NCBI RefSeq assembly: GCF_023065955.2
Contig: NW_026623050.1
Span: forward strand, 26,618,501 to 26,682,500
Direction: 5' to 3'
DNA from: Ursus arctos
Lineage: Eukaryota > Chordata > Mammalia > Carnivora > Ursidae
DNA length: 64,000 nt
Numbering within the stretch: position 1 is the first letter of the stretch; each line of letters opens with the position of its first letter. The translations under genes and the position numbers were made by a program. Shown piece after piece: positions 20,610 through 31,900 of this stretch. The notes under the pieces were generated by a model that saw nothing but the letters and a program-made list of their open reading frames with translations, was not told the DNA's origin and ran no database searches.

Positions 20610-20760
20610 GATTTTTTTTTTTCTCTGTATGTTTTAAATTTATTTTTAATTTCCATGCAATAACTCTGTTGTGTGTGTATGTATGGGTTTTGACAAATGC
20701 ATAAAGCCAGGAAATCACCACCATGCTGGGTTCCTTGCATTTGTTTTTCATAATCGTGCT
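20610..20760 (-). mobile_element. Ancient L1 3' fragment
   Basis: TTTTTAATTTCCATGCAATA, GGGTTTTGACAAATGCATAA and AAATCACCACCATGCTGGG resemble the complement of an old L1 3' UTR (ttgacaaatgtat...caccaccac). It is short and diverged. Confidence 0.5.
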
Positions 20761-20954
20761 TGTGGAGTTTTCCTCCTTAAAATGGCAAACTGAAACATGG
20801 CCTTCTCTTGGTTTCTACTATTATTGTTACTGATTTGTCTCTGTCATTGTCGTCGATTGCTGTTTCTGTTGGAAATCCCTTGTCTTAAAATTAGCGTAAG
20901 TTTCAAAACTGTTTCCTAACACTCATTTGCTTTGCAGTTTGAAGACCCTCTTAA

Positions 20955-21115
20955 TTAGAGGTTTGCAGTGTGGGGAAGCATTTATCACAACAAGTGCCCA
21001 GGCCATAATCCAGACCAGTTAAACTAGAATATGTAGTGTGGGGCCCAGCTATTGGCCTTTGTAAAGCTGCCCAGGTGTTCCTGATGGACAGCCAGGCCTG
21101 GGACCACTTCTCTCG
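20955..21115 (+). mobile_element. MER5-type hAT remnant
   Basis: TTTGCAGTGTGGGGAAGCAT, GTGTGGGGCCCAGCTATTGG, AAAGCTGCCCAGGTGTTCCT and GACAGCCAGGCCTGGGACCA follow MER5 with high divergence. Confidence 0.55.
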
Positions 21116-21764
21116 GATTCTCCCTTAAAGTACCTGTGTGTCAAAAGATCATGGGTTCTTGTCAGGGTCCATATCCCATTTCTCAGCCATGGGTGCTTTT
21201 AATTCTTCGTTTTTGTTCTTCTGTAGCACCCATTTGGGTGCATTTTTGAAAAGGATTCAAGAAAAATGACTTACTGATGATTGATGATGACTAAGTGTTC
21301 GTAAACTTTGTGTTTTTTCCTGCTTGCGGTGAAAGACTGCTGACCTGTACGACACATCTGTGCTCCTCCCTCTGTGGGCCATCTGAGCAGCATTACAGTC
21401 GTACGGACGTCCGGCTCAGTGCTGTCCCAGGCTCAATTGTGCTTTCATTGTGGGAGAGATGGAAGCGATAGATGGATGCTCTCTTGCTAGGGCTTTATCA
21501 AGTCCCTGGAATCCTTTCCTGACCAGCCTGTTTCCAATAATAGATGCTGTGATGTTGCTTTTAAATACCACTTTTCTCAATAAGCAGTATTCAGGGAACC
21601 CCTTCATGTCTAGGACTGACAGCTCCTTGATATTCAGGAGTTGGGGGCTGGTCTTTGTACAGTGCTTATTTAATCCACAAGCTGAACCAGTTTACCCAGA
21701 GGGCCACAGCTCCTGGAAGGTGGAGTAATGCCATGCCTTATAAAAATTTCTGAAAGATTATCAT
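21116..21764. other. Unique non-coding stretch with a dense CpG palindrome
   Basis: No repeat or gene is recognised. Four CpGs lie within 21400-21413, inside CGTACGGACGTCCG, which contains the perfect palindrome CGGACGTCCG (21404-21413). Confidence 0.5.
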
Positions 21765-21890
21765 CTCACTGGAGGCTTAGAACTAACCCATTTCCTGGAT
21801 AAGGCAACTGAACCTCAAGGGAAGAAGTGATTTACTTGCTCAGTGCCTCAGCTGGGCCTTAATCCCAGCTCACAGTCCTGGATAGTTTTC
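21765..21890 (-). mobile_element. MIR remnant
   Basis: CCCATTTCCTGGATAAGGCA, ACTGAACCTCAAGGGAAGAA and GCTGGGCCTTAATCCCAGCT are a reversed, diverged MIR. Confidence 0.55.
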
Positions 21891-22249
21891 CCAGCGGTGG
21901 GCTCATCCAAGAGGCTAGATGATGGATGAGAAGGACACAAAGAGTAGTTTGAAAGGGGTGGTTCTGTCAACTTAAAGCCAGATCGAGCGCCCAGCTTCTG
22001 TACTCTGCGGATGTTTTTTGGTCTTAAGAGCCCAGCTCAGACATTCAATCCTTTCCTTAGTATAGTGTCTGGGAGGGCTCCTAAATGTCTACACTTTCTC
22101 TCTCTGTGGCAACTCGGCTTCTCCCAGGCCTTGAACACCAGCCTTGTCTTGGTTTTACCCCTTGAAGACCACCTCCATTCTTTTACCAAGAGTTTAAGGA
22201 CAACAGTAATGAATGGCCGTGTAGTATTGAGCGCCTAGAAGCATTTCTG
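21891..22249. other. Unique non-coding stretch
   Basis: No firm feature. 22020-22200 has a composition reminiscent of L2, but the match is too weak to call. Confidence 0.4.
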
Positions 22250-22385
22250 CTCAACTAGCCCGAATTCTTGGCAGTTTCCTCGCGGCAAAGTATTGTTACC
22301 AGTATTCTGCATTAGATGTAACAATTCATCCAAGGCCTCGGAAGTGTGAGATTGGAGCTCACCTGTTGTCAGACTAATAAACTAC
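22250..22385 (-). mobile_element. MIR remnant
   Basis: ACCAGTATTCTGCATTAGAT, CATCCAAGGCCTCGGAAGTG and GTGAGATTGGAGCTCACCTG resemble a reversed MIR. Divergence is high. Confidence 0.5.
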
Positions 22386-23654
22386 TGGCAGATTTTGCAA
22401 CAGAAAAGTCCTTTTCAGGAACATGTATTTAAAGAAGCAGATTTTGTGTTGTGTGGCTTGAGGGGCCTTTAGAAGGTCCTTCCTTGGTTTTAGATTTGGG
22501 GGGGGTGTCTTAGTTTGATTTCTACATCCACATGGTTCCATATACACTCTCAAAGAGGCAAAAAGAGCTAAGTGCTGCCTGTAAATTAAAAGATTAAATC
22601 CTCCCCTCTGACCCCTTTCTATGTGAAGTAAAATATCCCTACTTGACAGACTTAGGCCACTTGTGAATCAGTAAGCCTAGGACTGTCAGTCTGAGAAATT
22701 GTTAGAACTTCTGAGAACAAATGGAATGCTTAAAAAAAATCTGGGGGAAGATCTGTCTGATGTGATTTACTCTGGAGAGAGGGTGAGTGCTTTGTAACCT
22801 GCTGATTATCATAATAAAACATCTTTTTTTTTCAGGGGAGCAGAAAATGACAATAGACTTTAAAATACAGTATCCTATCACTTGCCTCTGGTGAGAAATT
22901 AAGGATGGTTCAGTCGTGATTTGCAGAGAGAATACCAGTGGAATCTAAATTTTAAGGCTAGCCTCAAAGTAGAAACCATAGCTTCCTTGCAGGGAAAGAT
23001 TGGATTTCCTCTCCCTGGTGCTCTGCCACCCCTCCACCACAACCTGAGTCAAATTGTAAGTAGACCACTTCCAAGGCAGTGCTGGTAGATGAACTTTCTC
23101 AGAAGCATTTTCATGTTTATACATGCATAGGATTTTGGATGTGGAGAGGGCGGTCCTATTCTGTATGTACCAAGAATGGGCGAGATTTGTACCTGGACCA
23201 GTGCACTGTGCTTCGAATAGTCTTCCTGGTGGTGACAGTGGCATTTCCTACGCATGCACCACTGAGTAGGCCCAGGTCTGAGAAAGGACTGTGCACGTGA
23301 GTGGGACGAGAGTGCAGCCTTAGTGGGGAAGGGTAGCCAGAGGGGCTAGAAGTGTGCAGTCCTTTTCAGACAAGGGCCTGACAGAGGCTGTGATTAAAGT
23401 CGGCATTTCACCATGGAGGCAGGAGCAGGGTGAGCGCAAAGCCTGTCTATCAAAAGCCTGAACCCTAGCATTAGTGGCCACCTGTGGAACTGGAAGGAGG
23501 GAGTCCCAGTGGATGGTGGGCGATTAACCCAAGGGTTCATTCCCTCAGTGGGTCAGACATCTAAGCACCTACTGGCCATGAAGCTGTCTGGAGAGACTTT
23601 TAAAAGTTGAAGGTGTGCTCCCTGCTATCCATCTGGCCATCATCTTACCCTTTA
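22386..23654. other. Unique non-coding stretch
   Basis: No repeat or coding exon is recognised. Overlapping opposite-strand frames at 22945-23300 show no family features. Confidence 0.5.
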
Positions 23655-24090
23655 ACTGGCTTGTTGTATTCAGTAAACCTTATCTGAAGACCTATGTGTC
23701 AGGCACATTGTTAGGCACCAGACACTAAAAAATGAGCAAAAGTAAATATTTGGACTTTACTAGACCTCCAGCTGCTTACTGTGCAGATATGTATAAATGT
23801 CATACTCAAACTCAGTCCAAATGAACTCATTGTGTCCTGGGTTGCCATTAAACATAACAACAAAAATTTAAAAAATGAGTAGATGTTTCTCAAGGAGCAC
23901 TCCATAACGGTGGGAGTGGGATACCTAAGAACCACCACTATACAATGATGTGGTGGGTGTGCACAGAGAGATATGTAGAAGGCATTATGGGACTACAAAG
24001 GCATGGTACTCAACTCTATCTTAGAGTGGACTAGGTTATCACAAAGGGCTTTCAGAGTGAGGTAAGGAAAGGAATGTTAGCAAGAGCAAG
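23655..24090 (-). mobile_element. L2 LINE 3' remnant
   Basis: TTCAGTAAACCTTATCTGAA, GACCTATGTGTCAGGCACAT, TGTTAGGCACCAGACACTAA and later GGTGTGCACAGAGAGATATG follow the complement of the L2 3' end (cctactatgtgccaggcact). The middle is interrupted or strongly diverged. Confidence 0.65.
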
Positions 24091-24639
24091 GCTGCTTGGC
24101 GATGCTGGTGGGTGGTGGTTAAGAGGGGAGACCTCTCAACCAAAGGATCTTAGGTGGGAAAACATTTGTAGACGGCTGGGAGCTCACTGTGGAGCCCCAA
24201 GATGTTCCATGTCCGTGGGGTGTTAGGATGGTGACAAACTGGAGAACTAAGTGAAGGCCAGAGTGTGGCACGCCTTTCTGCCTGGGCACAGTAGTTGGCA
24301 TTTGATCTCGAAGGGGGTTAGACAGTGGATTCACAGGGGCACAGTGCATGATCTAGTTGGAAAGACAAAATTAACATACTCCTAGGGAGAATCACCGAAG
24401 AGTTCAGTACCGGGATACATTGGTGTGTCCTAGTGGGATGTATGAAGGAGGGGAGGGATTCAGAGATCATTCTCTGATCTCTGCGATGTGGGAACTCAGT
24501 TCTGCTGTCCTGTGGATGTTTGCTGTGATCACTGTTGACGATGGAACAGAAAGAAATGCTGTTCTTACTCAGGTGAGGGGAGACTGGCAGGTTTCAGGAA
24601 CCAGGCCGTAAGCTCATGAAGTCAAATTGATGAGGTTGA
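24091..24639. other. Unique non-coding stretch
   Basis: No repeat or coding exon is recognised. Part of the L2 upstream may extend into it, but sequence similarity is too weak to say. Confidence 0.4.
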
Positions 24640-24814
24640 CTCACATTTCTGCCCAAGCTTGTTGACATAATTTGCTGATACATTAAGAATCTACCCCCAT
24701 GGAGGACTTTTGTAGCTCTGTTCTAATGACATCTCATTGAACTGTTCGCCGTACTTTTGTGTATGTTTAAAATTTTCATAATTGCAAAAATGGGAAAAAT
24801 AACAGCTCCACTGG
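24640..24814 (+). mobile_element. Possible ancient L1 3' end
   Basis: CATCTCATTGAACTGTTCGC, GTACTTTTGTGTATGTTTAA and AATTTTCATAATTGCAAAAA resemble an old L1 3' terminus ending in an A-rich stretch. Confidence is low. Confidence 0.4.
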
Positions 24815-24895
24815 TTTTTGTGAGGATTCAGTGAGAGCTAATGTGAGTGAAGATCTTGCATAGTGCTGTGCTTGCTGAGTGTTGACCATTGCTGT
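24815..24895 (+). mobile_element. MIR 3' fragment
   Basis: TTTGTGAGGATTCAGTGAGA and GCATAGTGCTGTGCTTGCTG match the 3' half of MIR (gtgaggattaaatgag...gcacagtgcctgg). Confidence 0.65.
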
Positions 24896-25684
24896 TACTG
24901 GCCACTATCTTGGCCGAATTCCACTTTTGCTTCCCCACTCTGTTATTTCTTGCTCTTGACATCCTTGGCTCTTTCTCTTGTGTCTGGCCTGGAATTTGCC
25001 CCATGGATTCTAGACAGTCGGGGTTTTCTGGTTTTGTCTCTGGGTGGTTCTCGCAAGGGCATGCCTGTATGTCTTCTTCTTCTCTGCCTCAGCTTGCCCA
25101 GGGAAACATCTCTATGGACCACCCCAGTCCTAGGGTCCACCCCGAGGACCACTTGACTGGTACCTCACTTGCCCAGATACTCCTTGTGTATTATGTGCAT
25201 GAGGGGTGGGAAGGTGGGGAGGGGCCATGATGGGAAGAGAATGAGCCACACACAGCACAGCTGATAATATCCACCTTTATACAGTGGATGTCTTCGTGAA
25301 ATGTTGGGTTAAAAGTGAGACTTTCATAGTGCCCTGTTTATGTTTACACATGTGTATAAAGTCTGTGACTCTGCCTGTAGATATGATTGTATGGATACTT
25401 ATGGTAACTTCAGAAACGCTTGTTTCCATTTTGTATTGAGCCTTTATCAGTGACTGTCAAGCTTTTTAAGCCTTTACTTCTGGCTGCTTGAGCTGCTTCA
25501 CTAAGTTGCAGATTATTTGCAAACGATTTAATACACTAGGTGAAAAGATTATCTAGAGGAATTTGGTGATGAATCCCTAGGAAGCACAGAATACTTAAGA
25601 CTTGATAGGTGCCAGACATTGCAGTAGGTTCTTGTCACATACTGATCTATAAGATGTCTTTTTGGGCTTTTTAAAATTATTAAA
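24896..25684. other. Unique non-coding stretch
   Basis: No repeat or gene is recognised. Overlapping plus-strand frames of 97 and 113 codons at 24863-25230 lack motifs and are opposed by a 69-codon minus-strand frame. Confidence 0.5.
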
Positions 25685-25872
25685 TTTTTTTTTTCTTTAG
25701 AGACAGAGTGAGAGTGAGCCTGGGAAGGGGCAGAGGAGGAGGGAGAATCTTAAGCAGGCTCCATGTTCTGCGTGGAGCTTGATGCAGGGTTCAGTCTCAT
25801 GACCCTGAGATCGTGACTCTGAGCCGGAATCAAGAGTTGGATGCTTAACCGACTGAGCCACCCACATGCCCC
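25685..25872 (-). mobile_element. CAN-SINE, older copy
   Basis: Tail TTTTTTTTTTCTTTAGAGAC, then TTCAGTCTCATGACCCTGAG, GATGCTTAACCGACTGAGCC and head ACCCACATGCCCC. A diverged direct repeat (TAAGATGTC upstream, TAAGACATCC downstream) probably marks the target site. Confidence 0.93.
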
Positions 25873-26320
25873 TGTAAGACATCCTTTTGAAGTAAATGTA
25901 ATGGGCTTCAGGTATGGTTTGATCCAGAGATGCATGTTAGTATTAGGGATCTAGTTCTGTGTTTCTAGGATTTTCTTGGCTCTAGGATATGCATCCAGAA
26001 GCTGAGGAGTAAAGTCAGCTTCTTCAGAAGCACAAACAGAAGCAGAGACTGTGAGGAGGAAATGAGTCTGATCGAGGCCATTCACAGGTGTCCAGTGCAG
26101 AGACACAGGTCTGGGATTTGCAGGTAGTGCTCTCTGTCCAACTTTAGAGCCTTGTAATCCATATGATACCTCATTTAAAGTTGCTTTCCCCAAAGCAGTA
26201 TTTGATAACCTTCACTGTCAGTGTTCCTGAGGAAGCCTTGGGTCTTGGTCTTTTGCCTGTTACTGTCTAGGAGCATGACTTGGTCCATATAATCGAATTG
26301 TTCAAGAACTGAGTATGCTT
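25873..26320. other. Unique non-coding stretch
   Basis: No repeat or coding feature is recognised. Confidence 0.5.
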
Positions 26321-26333
26321 AACTCTGCAATAA

Positions 26334-26542
26334 TGGGGCATCTGGGTGGCTCAGTTGGTTAAGTGTCTGCCTTGAGCTCAGGCCGTAATCCCAGGGTCCT
26401 AGGATCGAGCCCCACACTGGACTCCCTGCTTAGCAGGGAGTCTGCTGCTCTCTCTCCCTCTGACTCTCCCCCCTGCTCGTGCTCTCTCTCTCATTCATTT
26501 TCTCTTTCAAATAAATAAATGAAATCTTTAAAAAAAAACAAC
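26334..26542 (+). mobile_element. CAN-SINE with 13 bp target-site duplication
   Basis: Head TGGGGCATCTGGGTGGCTCA, then GGTTAAGTGTCTGCCTTGAG, AGGATCGAGCCCC, CT-rich middle, AAATAAATAAATGAAATC and an A-rich tail. AACTCTGCAATAA is repeated exactly at 26321-26333 and 26543-26555. It is one of only three plus-strand CAN-SINEs here. Confidence 0.97.
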
Positions 26543-26569
26543 AACTCTGCAATAACGTGGTTGGACTAT

Positions 26570-26760
26570 ATTCCTCCTATACTCATTGAGTGCCTGTTAT
26601 GCCTGACTCTATGTCAGGGACTATGGTTATCATTTATACAGTGTAGACATGGTCTCTGCCCTTATGAGGCTCACTCAGTAGTGGGAGGGCCCGGCATTAA
26701 TTAAACACTGTAAGATGGAGCCTCTAACACATGCCTGGCCCTTAACAAATAGTTATTGAA
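26570..26760 (-). mobile_element. L2 LINE 3' remnant
   Basis: ACTCATTGAGTGCCTGTTAT, GACTCTATGTCAGGGACTAT, CATGGTCTCTGCCCTTATGA and GGCTCACTCAGTAGTGGG follow the complement of the L2 3' end. Confidence 0.75.
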
Positions 26761-26897
26761 CCAGTGAAATAATTCCACAAATGGGTGATTTTGTGCTGTG
26801 TTAGGTGTTCCTGTGGGAAGCCTTGAGAGCATCTACAGGGAGGACTGTAATGAATGAGAAGAGAGACCAAAATGGGGTTTTGGGACTGTCTGTGTGC

Positions 26898-26924
26898 GGG
26901 GAGGGGCTGGGGGTTGGTGTGAGG
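26898..26924 (+). other. G-quadruplex motif
   Basis: Four G-runs of at least three: GGGG, GGGG, GGGGG and GGG. Loops are 1, 2 and 9 bases. Confidence 0.7.
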
Positions 26925-27019
26925 GCAGTCTGGGCTTTGAGTTCCCATCTAACCCTAAGGGACTCTGTGTCCTTCCAGCCTGAACATTCCCAGAGTTAAC
27001 GAGGGACCCTTTATGCTCC

Positions 27020-27112
27020 TTTTCTCTCTCTCTCACACAAACATACGAACAAACAAAAAAAACAAACAACCCACCAAAACAAATAAACAAAAACACAAAA
27101 AAACAACCAGGA
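27020..27112. repeat. CT-rich then A-rich low-complexity patch
   Basis: TCTCTCTCTCTC is followed by about 70 bases of AAACAAAC-like repeats. No SINE or L1 body abuts it, so it is treated as simple sequence. Confidence 0.75.
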
Positions 27113-27239
27113 GGGGAAGTTACCTGTGGCGTTCTGTGTAGTTCTCAGAGTTGGTCACTTCCAACCTGAGCTTGCTCTTCTTAATGTTAAATACTCCAGG
27201 CTTTAAATTCCTTAAAGATGAAGTTCCTTGAAGAGTATA

Positions 27240-27590
27240 TAAAGCTGCAGTGTATATGGATACCATGGAATATTATTTAGCTATGAAAAAGGAGGACTTG
27301 TGCTGTTTGTGCCAACATGGGTGTACCTTGAGGGCATTATGCTAAGTGAAATAAGTCAGAGAAAGACAAATACTGTCTATCCTCACTCAAGTGGGAAATC
27401 TAATAAAGCTGAACTCCTAGAAACAGTATGGAATGGTGGTCACCAGGTGCTGGGAGGTAGAAGAAATGGAGAGATGTTGGTCAAAGGGTACAAACTTTAA
27501 GTTATAAGAGGAATGAGTTTTGGGCTATCTAATGTATCGCATGGCAATTAGAGGTAACACTGTTATAATGAAATTTGAAAAAAAAAATAA
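27240..27590 (+). mobile_element. L1 3' end (ORF2 tail plus 3' UTR)
   Basis: GGATACCATGGAATATTATT, TAGCTATGAAAAAGGAGGAC, GCTAAGTGAAATAAGTCAGA, GAAAGACAAATACTGTCTAT and GTACAAACTTTAAGTTATAA follow the typical L1 ORF2 end and 3' UTR. It ends in an A-rich tail at about 27577-27587. It is severely 5' truncated and is the main plus-strand L1 of the window. Confidence 0.9.
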
Positions 27591-28181
27591 TGTTCCTTGA
27601 TTTTCTAGATCTTCTAAAGACAGGGAAAAGTTGTAGAAAGTGGGAAGTTCTGTCCTGGAACAGGTGTGTACTAGGTACTCCAGGCCCAGGTTGGTGCCTC
27701 TTCCCTAGTCCCCACTCTGTCCTTGAGCTTATGGCCTTGTGCTTCCTGCCCCCCCCCCCCCAGGGGCATCTGGGTCCTCAGCATCTTTTCATGGGTCTGT
27801 ACAGTTACTATAAGCAGTGAGAACCAGAAAGGAAGGCATCCGGTTTGCCATGTATTTCTAGAACAGCTTCTCACCACAGACATGTGGAAGAAAACCTGCA
27901 CAGTGGACACAAAGGGTCCTATTTTCCTGAAAAGGGCAAATATAAGCTCCGTAGCCTTGCCACTATTCTAGGCTCTAATCTGCTTTGGGACGTTTTTCAT
28001 TTCCTGGAGCACCCATTCCTAAGGTAACCTTCCACCCTCTGATCATAGACTGTTTTGGGGGAGAAAAACCTTTATAAAGCAAGTTTCAGTAGAGTTACCC
28101 CCAAAAAAATTCTCAGTGGAGATTTAGAGGTGACCTTAGGGAGCAATTCACCATGTGTGTTATGGTTTTTTCTTTCCTTTT
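27591..28181. other. Unique non-coding stretch
   Basis: No repeat family is recognised. A C13 run lies at about 27750-27762. The frames at 27575-28027 overlap one another on both strands and are not supported as genes. Confidence 0.5.
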
Positions 28182-28362
28182 CTTAAGATTTTATTTTTTT
28201 TGTCAGAGAGAGTATGAGAGCACAGGAGTTGGGGTGGGGGCAGAGGGAGAAGCAGACTCCCGGCTCAGCAGGCAGCCCAATATGGGACTTGATCCCAGGA
28301 CCCTGGGATCATGACCTGAGCCAAAGGCAGCTGCTTAACTGACTGAGCCACCCAGGCGTCCC
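28182..28362 (-). mobile_element. CAN-SINE
   Basis: Tail TCTTAAGATTTTATTTTTTT, then GACTTGATCCCAGGACCCTG, AACTGACTGAGCCACCCAGG and CGTCCC. ATGGTTTTTTC before and ATGGCTTTTC after are probably the diverged target duplication. Confidence 0.95.
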
Positions 28363-28596
28363 ATGGCTTTTCTTTTATTGGCTGATGCATACAGGAAAAT
28401 TGTGGGGTGAAAAACAGTATAGTACATTTCTTTGCTCTTCCTTCTAGAAATGGCTTACTGAAATAATGATTAAGGTACTGGAAGAAGTCGCTTTCTCTGT
28501 GGAGGAGGAAAGAGGGAAAAGGTGGGGAAAAGGCAGATGAACAGGGGTGGAAACATGTCTAGTGCGGCAAGCTCTTTGTAACCTTGTATTTGCATA
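28363..28596. other. Unique non-coding stretch
   Basis: No repeat or coding feature is recognised. Confidence 0.45.
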
Positions 28597-28603
28597 GTGT
28601 GTG

Positions 28604-28643
<40 letters not shown>
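28597..28643. repeat. (TG)n microsatellite
   Basis: About 23 TG units interrupted once by TCG near 28604. Histidine/threonine-rich minus-strand frames across it are artefacts of the repeat. Confidence 0.97.
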
Positions 28644-28647
<4 letters not shown>

Positions 28648-30440
28648 GTGTTCTTTCTTGATGTTCCTGGAAGAGTTCCAGGCATAGCAGAGGTTGCAAA
28701 TACTTGGCAAATTGGCATATCCTTTTCTTTGCTCCAGTAACTCAGTAAGGAACAGTGGTGCCCTGTTCCTGGACGTCAGCTTTCATGAAATCCATATTGC
28801 TGTGTGCGCCGGGGAAAGGGAATTATCCGAGAGCCCTTGTGCAAGCGTAACCTGGGGTGTATTGACCGTGCCTTGTTCTAACTAGGCGCTCAAATATTTG
28901 TTGAACAGAAACCCAGAATATCAACTTGAAGCTAAGGATGTTTGTGCCCTAGATTGATCCTGTGGTTCTTTCAACATGCTTTGGAAAGAACACCCCAGGA
29001 GGACACGGCTATCTCTGTGAACCCTGGGTCTGTGGATTTTGTTTCCTTTCTATATTCTGCTGATTCTGTGAAGTAGTAGAGCCAGACATGCAGGACATTG
29101 GGTGGGGCCAGAACATTCTGGAAGACTGGAAACTTGATGAAGGTGGTGGGGGGTGGAGGGTGGACAGCTGTTTCTGCTTCTGGGGGAAGAGCAAGTCCCC
29201 TGATGGGAGGTATGGCCGGTCTGACCAGCAGGCAGTGTGAGGAGGCAGGTAGGCACTGACTTCAGTCCTCACCAGCTCTGAAGGGGGTTCTTCTCTGACC
29301 TATTGGTGGCCAAGAGAAGCAGTTGCTGCAAACCACGTGGCTTTATTAAAATAGATTCTTGCTGGACGCTGCTCCGTGCAGGCAAAGTCACACGGTTGAG
29401 CTGAGGCATGGCTGACCTACCTCTGTGTTGGATTCATGGAGTGGATTTCAGAATGTGGACCGCTTTTGGGGTGGTTGGTTTGTTTTTCCCTTGATGGAAT
29501 AGCAGCTGTTTATTTGAGTTCAACCCTCTGCTTTTGTTATATTAATTTTGGTTCTTTGATTTCTTGCCCCACAGACGTGAGCTAGGGAGATGTTTTTGAA
29601 AGGAGAAGCAGAGAGGGAGGTGGTGGTTGGACTGTTTTGTCAGGAGACAGGCTTTCTGATATCACTTTGTTCCAGGCTTTGGTCTTGGTGTCCAGGCACA
29701 AGGACAGAATAGAGGGCCCCTCAGCACCCATAGCCAGTGCGAGTCTGAGCCAGTGTTGGCCATTGTAGATGGAAGAGTGAAGCCAGGCTGGTCCCGGGCA
29801 CTGGGGAGTCCCTCCGAGCAAGGGGTGCTTCCGCAACCATCTCTCATAGCCACGTGGCTTAACGACAAAGTGCAATTTTTAGAGCATTTATGGACCTGAG
29901 CATCTAGAACTAAATTCCTTGTGGTAATGTGATATGTAGAGATCATGAGAAGACCTGTGCTTCAGTGGACAAGCGTTTGATCTGTTCCTATCCCAATTCC
30001 TTTAGCAGCCTCCGTAGACAGTCTGTGAACCTCTTCTTCAGAATCTGTTTCGGGCTTAAGACAAGGACAGTGTTACTCAGGGAAAAGAGGAGAAGAAACA
30101 GTATTGAAAGGGTGACTCTGGCCCTTTGTCACAGAAACCAGGGGTCTCTGAGAGGACCACTGACTGTTAATTAACTCTCAATCATTATAGATACACATAA
30201 TTGTAAGGTATGGCTTTACGTGACAGATCATCCAGAGTGGTTTAAATTTTGTCAGGTAGCCCTTCCATTTCTATAACCTGTTGAAAAACATGTTCAGGTG
30301 CTATTAATATAGTTCCCAACTGGGACCTCAAAATCTGTGTGCAGGTGCATTGGTCATGCCACCCACAGCAGGGTGGACCTTGAGTGGCCAGAGTAATACC
30401 AATTCTGTGGCTGTATTGACATCTTTGTTGCTTGAGTGTG

Positions 30441-30441
<1 letters not shown>
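28644..30441. other. Unique non-coding stretch
   Basis: About 1.8 kb with no recognised repeat or exon. G-rich DNA at 29141-29162 (GGTGGTGGGGGGTGG and following) could form a quadruplex of two- to three-tetrad type. All frames are below 100 codons without motifs. Confidence 0.5.

Positions 30442-30475
<34 letters not shown>
30442..30475. repeat. (AC)n microsatellite
   Basis: About 17 uninterrupted AC units. Confidence 0.97.
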
Positions 30476-30478
<3 letters not shown>

Positions 30479-31519
30479 ACACCCCACTTACTTGACCCTT
30501 TTCCTGTTTTCCTGTTGTTGTCCTCAATGAAAAAGGTACTTAGCCCTGACATCATATCTCAATTTTCTCATTATCTCCTAACCACTTCTGTGATGGGGTA
30601 AATCTCGATCTGTTTATTTCATGTCCCTCATTTGAATCTTACTGACATATCCCAAGACCCTCTAAAGAGATCTGGGACTACAAATATGAAAGGGGACATA
30701 AAAGGCTTGGAGGTGATGAGAGCCTGTCATTCTATCCATGCGTTGGGCTGTCCCTTCATTTCTCTTATTCTGGTGTTGCCCTTAAGATGATTTTATACAC
30801 ATGTTTGAAAGGTATGTGACTGCACTCTTTAGAACTCAGAATTAGTCTGCGGCTTCTTTGGAAGGACTTCAGTTATCTCTAGATGGGAAGGCAGCCTGAT
30901 AAATTTCTGATCTTCATCCAGCTGTTACTGCCAGTCTGGTTGTGAAATGTGACAGGATCATGGCCAACTGTGTAATGTTGAAATATGTTCCATCTGAAAT
31001 TCCTTTCTATCCGCTACACTGCTGTGTGAATTAAGAGGGTATGACTGGCAGTGATCAAGAGGCTTAAATCACATTTTGAATTTGCCTAAAGAGGATTTGT
31101 TGGGTTTTCTACTAGTCACAAGACATTGGGCAAGGGCCCATTTACAAGGGATTGCAACAGTATGGAGAGCTTACATTCCAGTGCAAGACTTTGTGAAAGG
31201 ATACTTGAAGTATAAGGTAGATTATAGATGACCAGTAGTATTGATAATGTACTCTTGGTGGCAGTTCAGAGGAGACAAGAAAGCTATGGTCCTGGGTGTC
31301 TGCCCTCGGAGATTAGGATTCCAGCCTGAGTCTAGAAGACCATACAGGATATGAACAACACAGTGCAAGGGAAGAACATTGTAGGCAGGGTAATGACACA
31401 CTTAAGTGTGAAGGTGGGATTGGATGAGGTATGTTTGGCTACCCTGTAGAAGAGTCTTGGAACAGTGGATTTATGTGCTAAAAGAAAAGGGGAAGATGAG
31501 TTTGAAAGGTAGGAGTGGG
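30476..31519. other. Unique non-coding stretch
   Basis: No repeat or coding exon is recognised. Confidence 0.5.
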
Positions 31520-31900
31520 CATGTCTCCTGTTGCTTGGGACAACAGAAAACCCAGCTTAGCTTAAACAGTAAGAGAGAACTCATTGGCTCATTAACAGAA
31601 AAGATGCTCTTCTAAGGTCGCAGGCATGGTTCTCTCAGGTCTGCTTTCCTCTCCCTAGGCATCTGCATGTTCATAAGGTGGCAGCTAGCAGCAACTGAGG
31701 CTACGTGCTTCTCTGTTCACATGCATAACAGTCCAGTAGAGGACCTGAGCCTTGCTCTGGCTTGTCCAGTCTTAACCATCATGGCAGCCAGGGGAATGCC
31801 ATGTGCTTAGGCTTGGGTTTCTGCTCATCCCACTATTAGACCGCTGATTGGTTTATGCCAGTAAGGGTCAACCTCTAGAGCTGTTTTGGGCCAACAACAC
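31520..31900. mobile_element. Probable old interspersed repeat, family not assigned
   Basis: GACAACAGAAAACCCAGCTT, AACTCATTGGCTCATTAACA, CAGGTCTGCTTTCCTCTCCC, CTAGCAGCAACTGAGGCTAC and a late GATTGGTTTATGCCAG follow the order of a common old mammalian repeat (aactttattggctcat...tctctcagctctgcttt...gattggcc). I cannot name it with certainty. Confidence 0.5.

Noticed and set aside
20566..20751. Lysine-rich minus-strand peptide
   Set aside because: It comes from the T-rich complement of an old L1 fragment.
28444..28718. His/Thr repeat proteins
   Set aside because: They are translations of the (TG)n microsatellite.
30242..30601. Cys/Val and His/Thr repeat proteins
   Set aside because: They are translations of the (AC)n microsatellite on the two strands.
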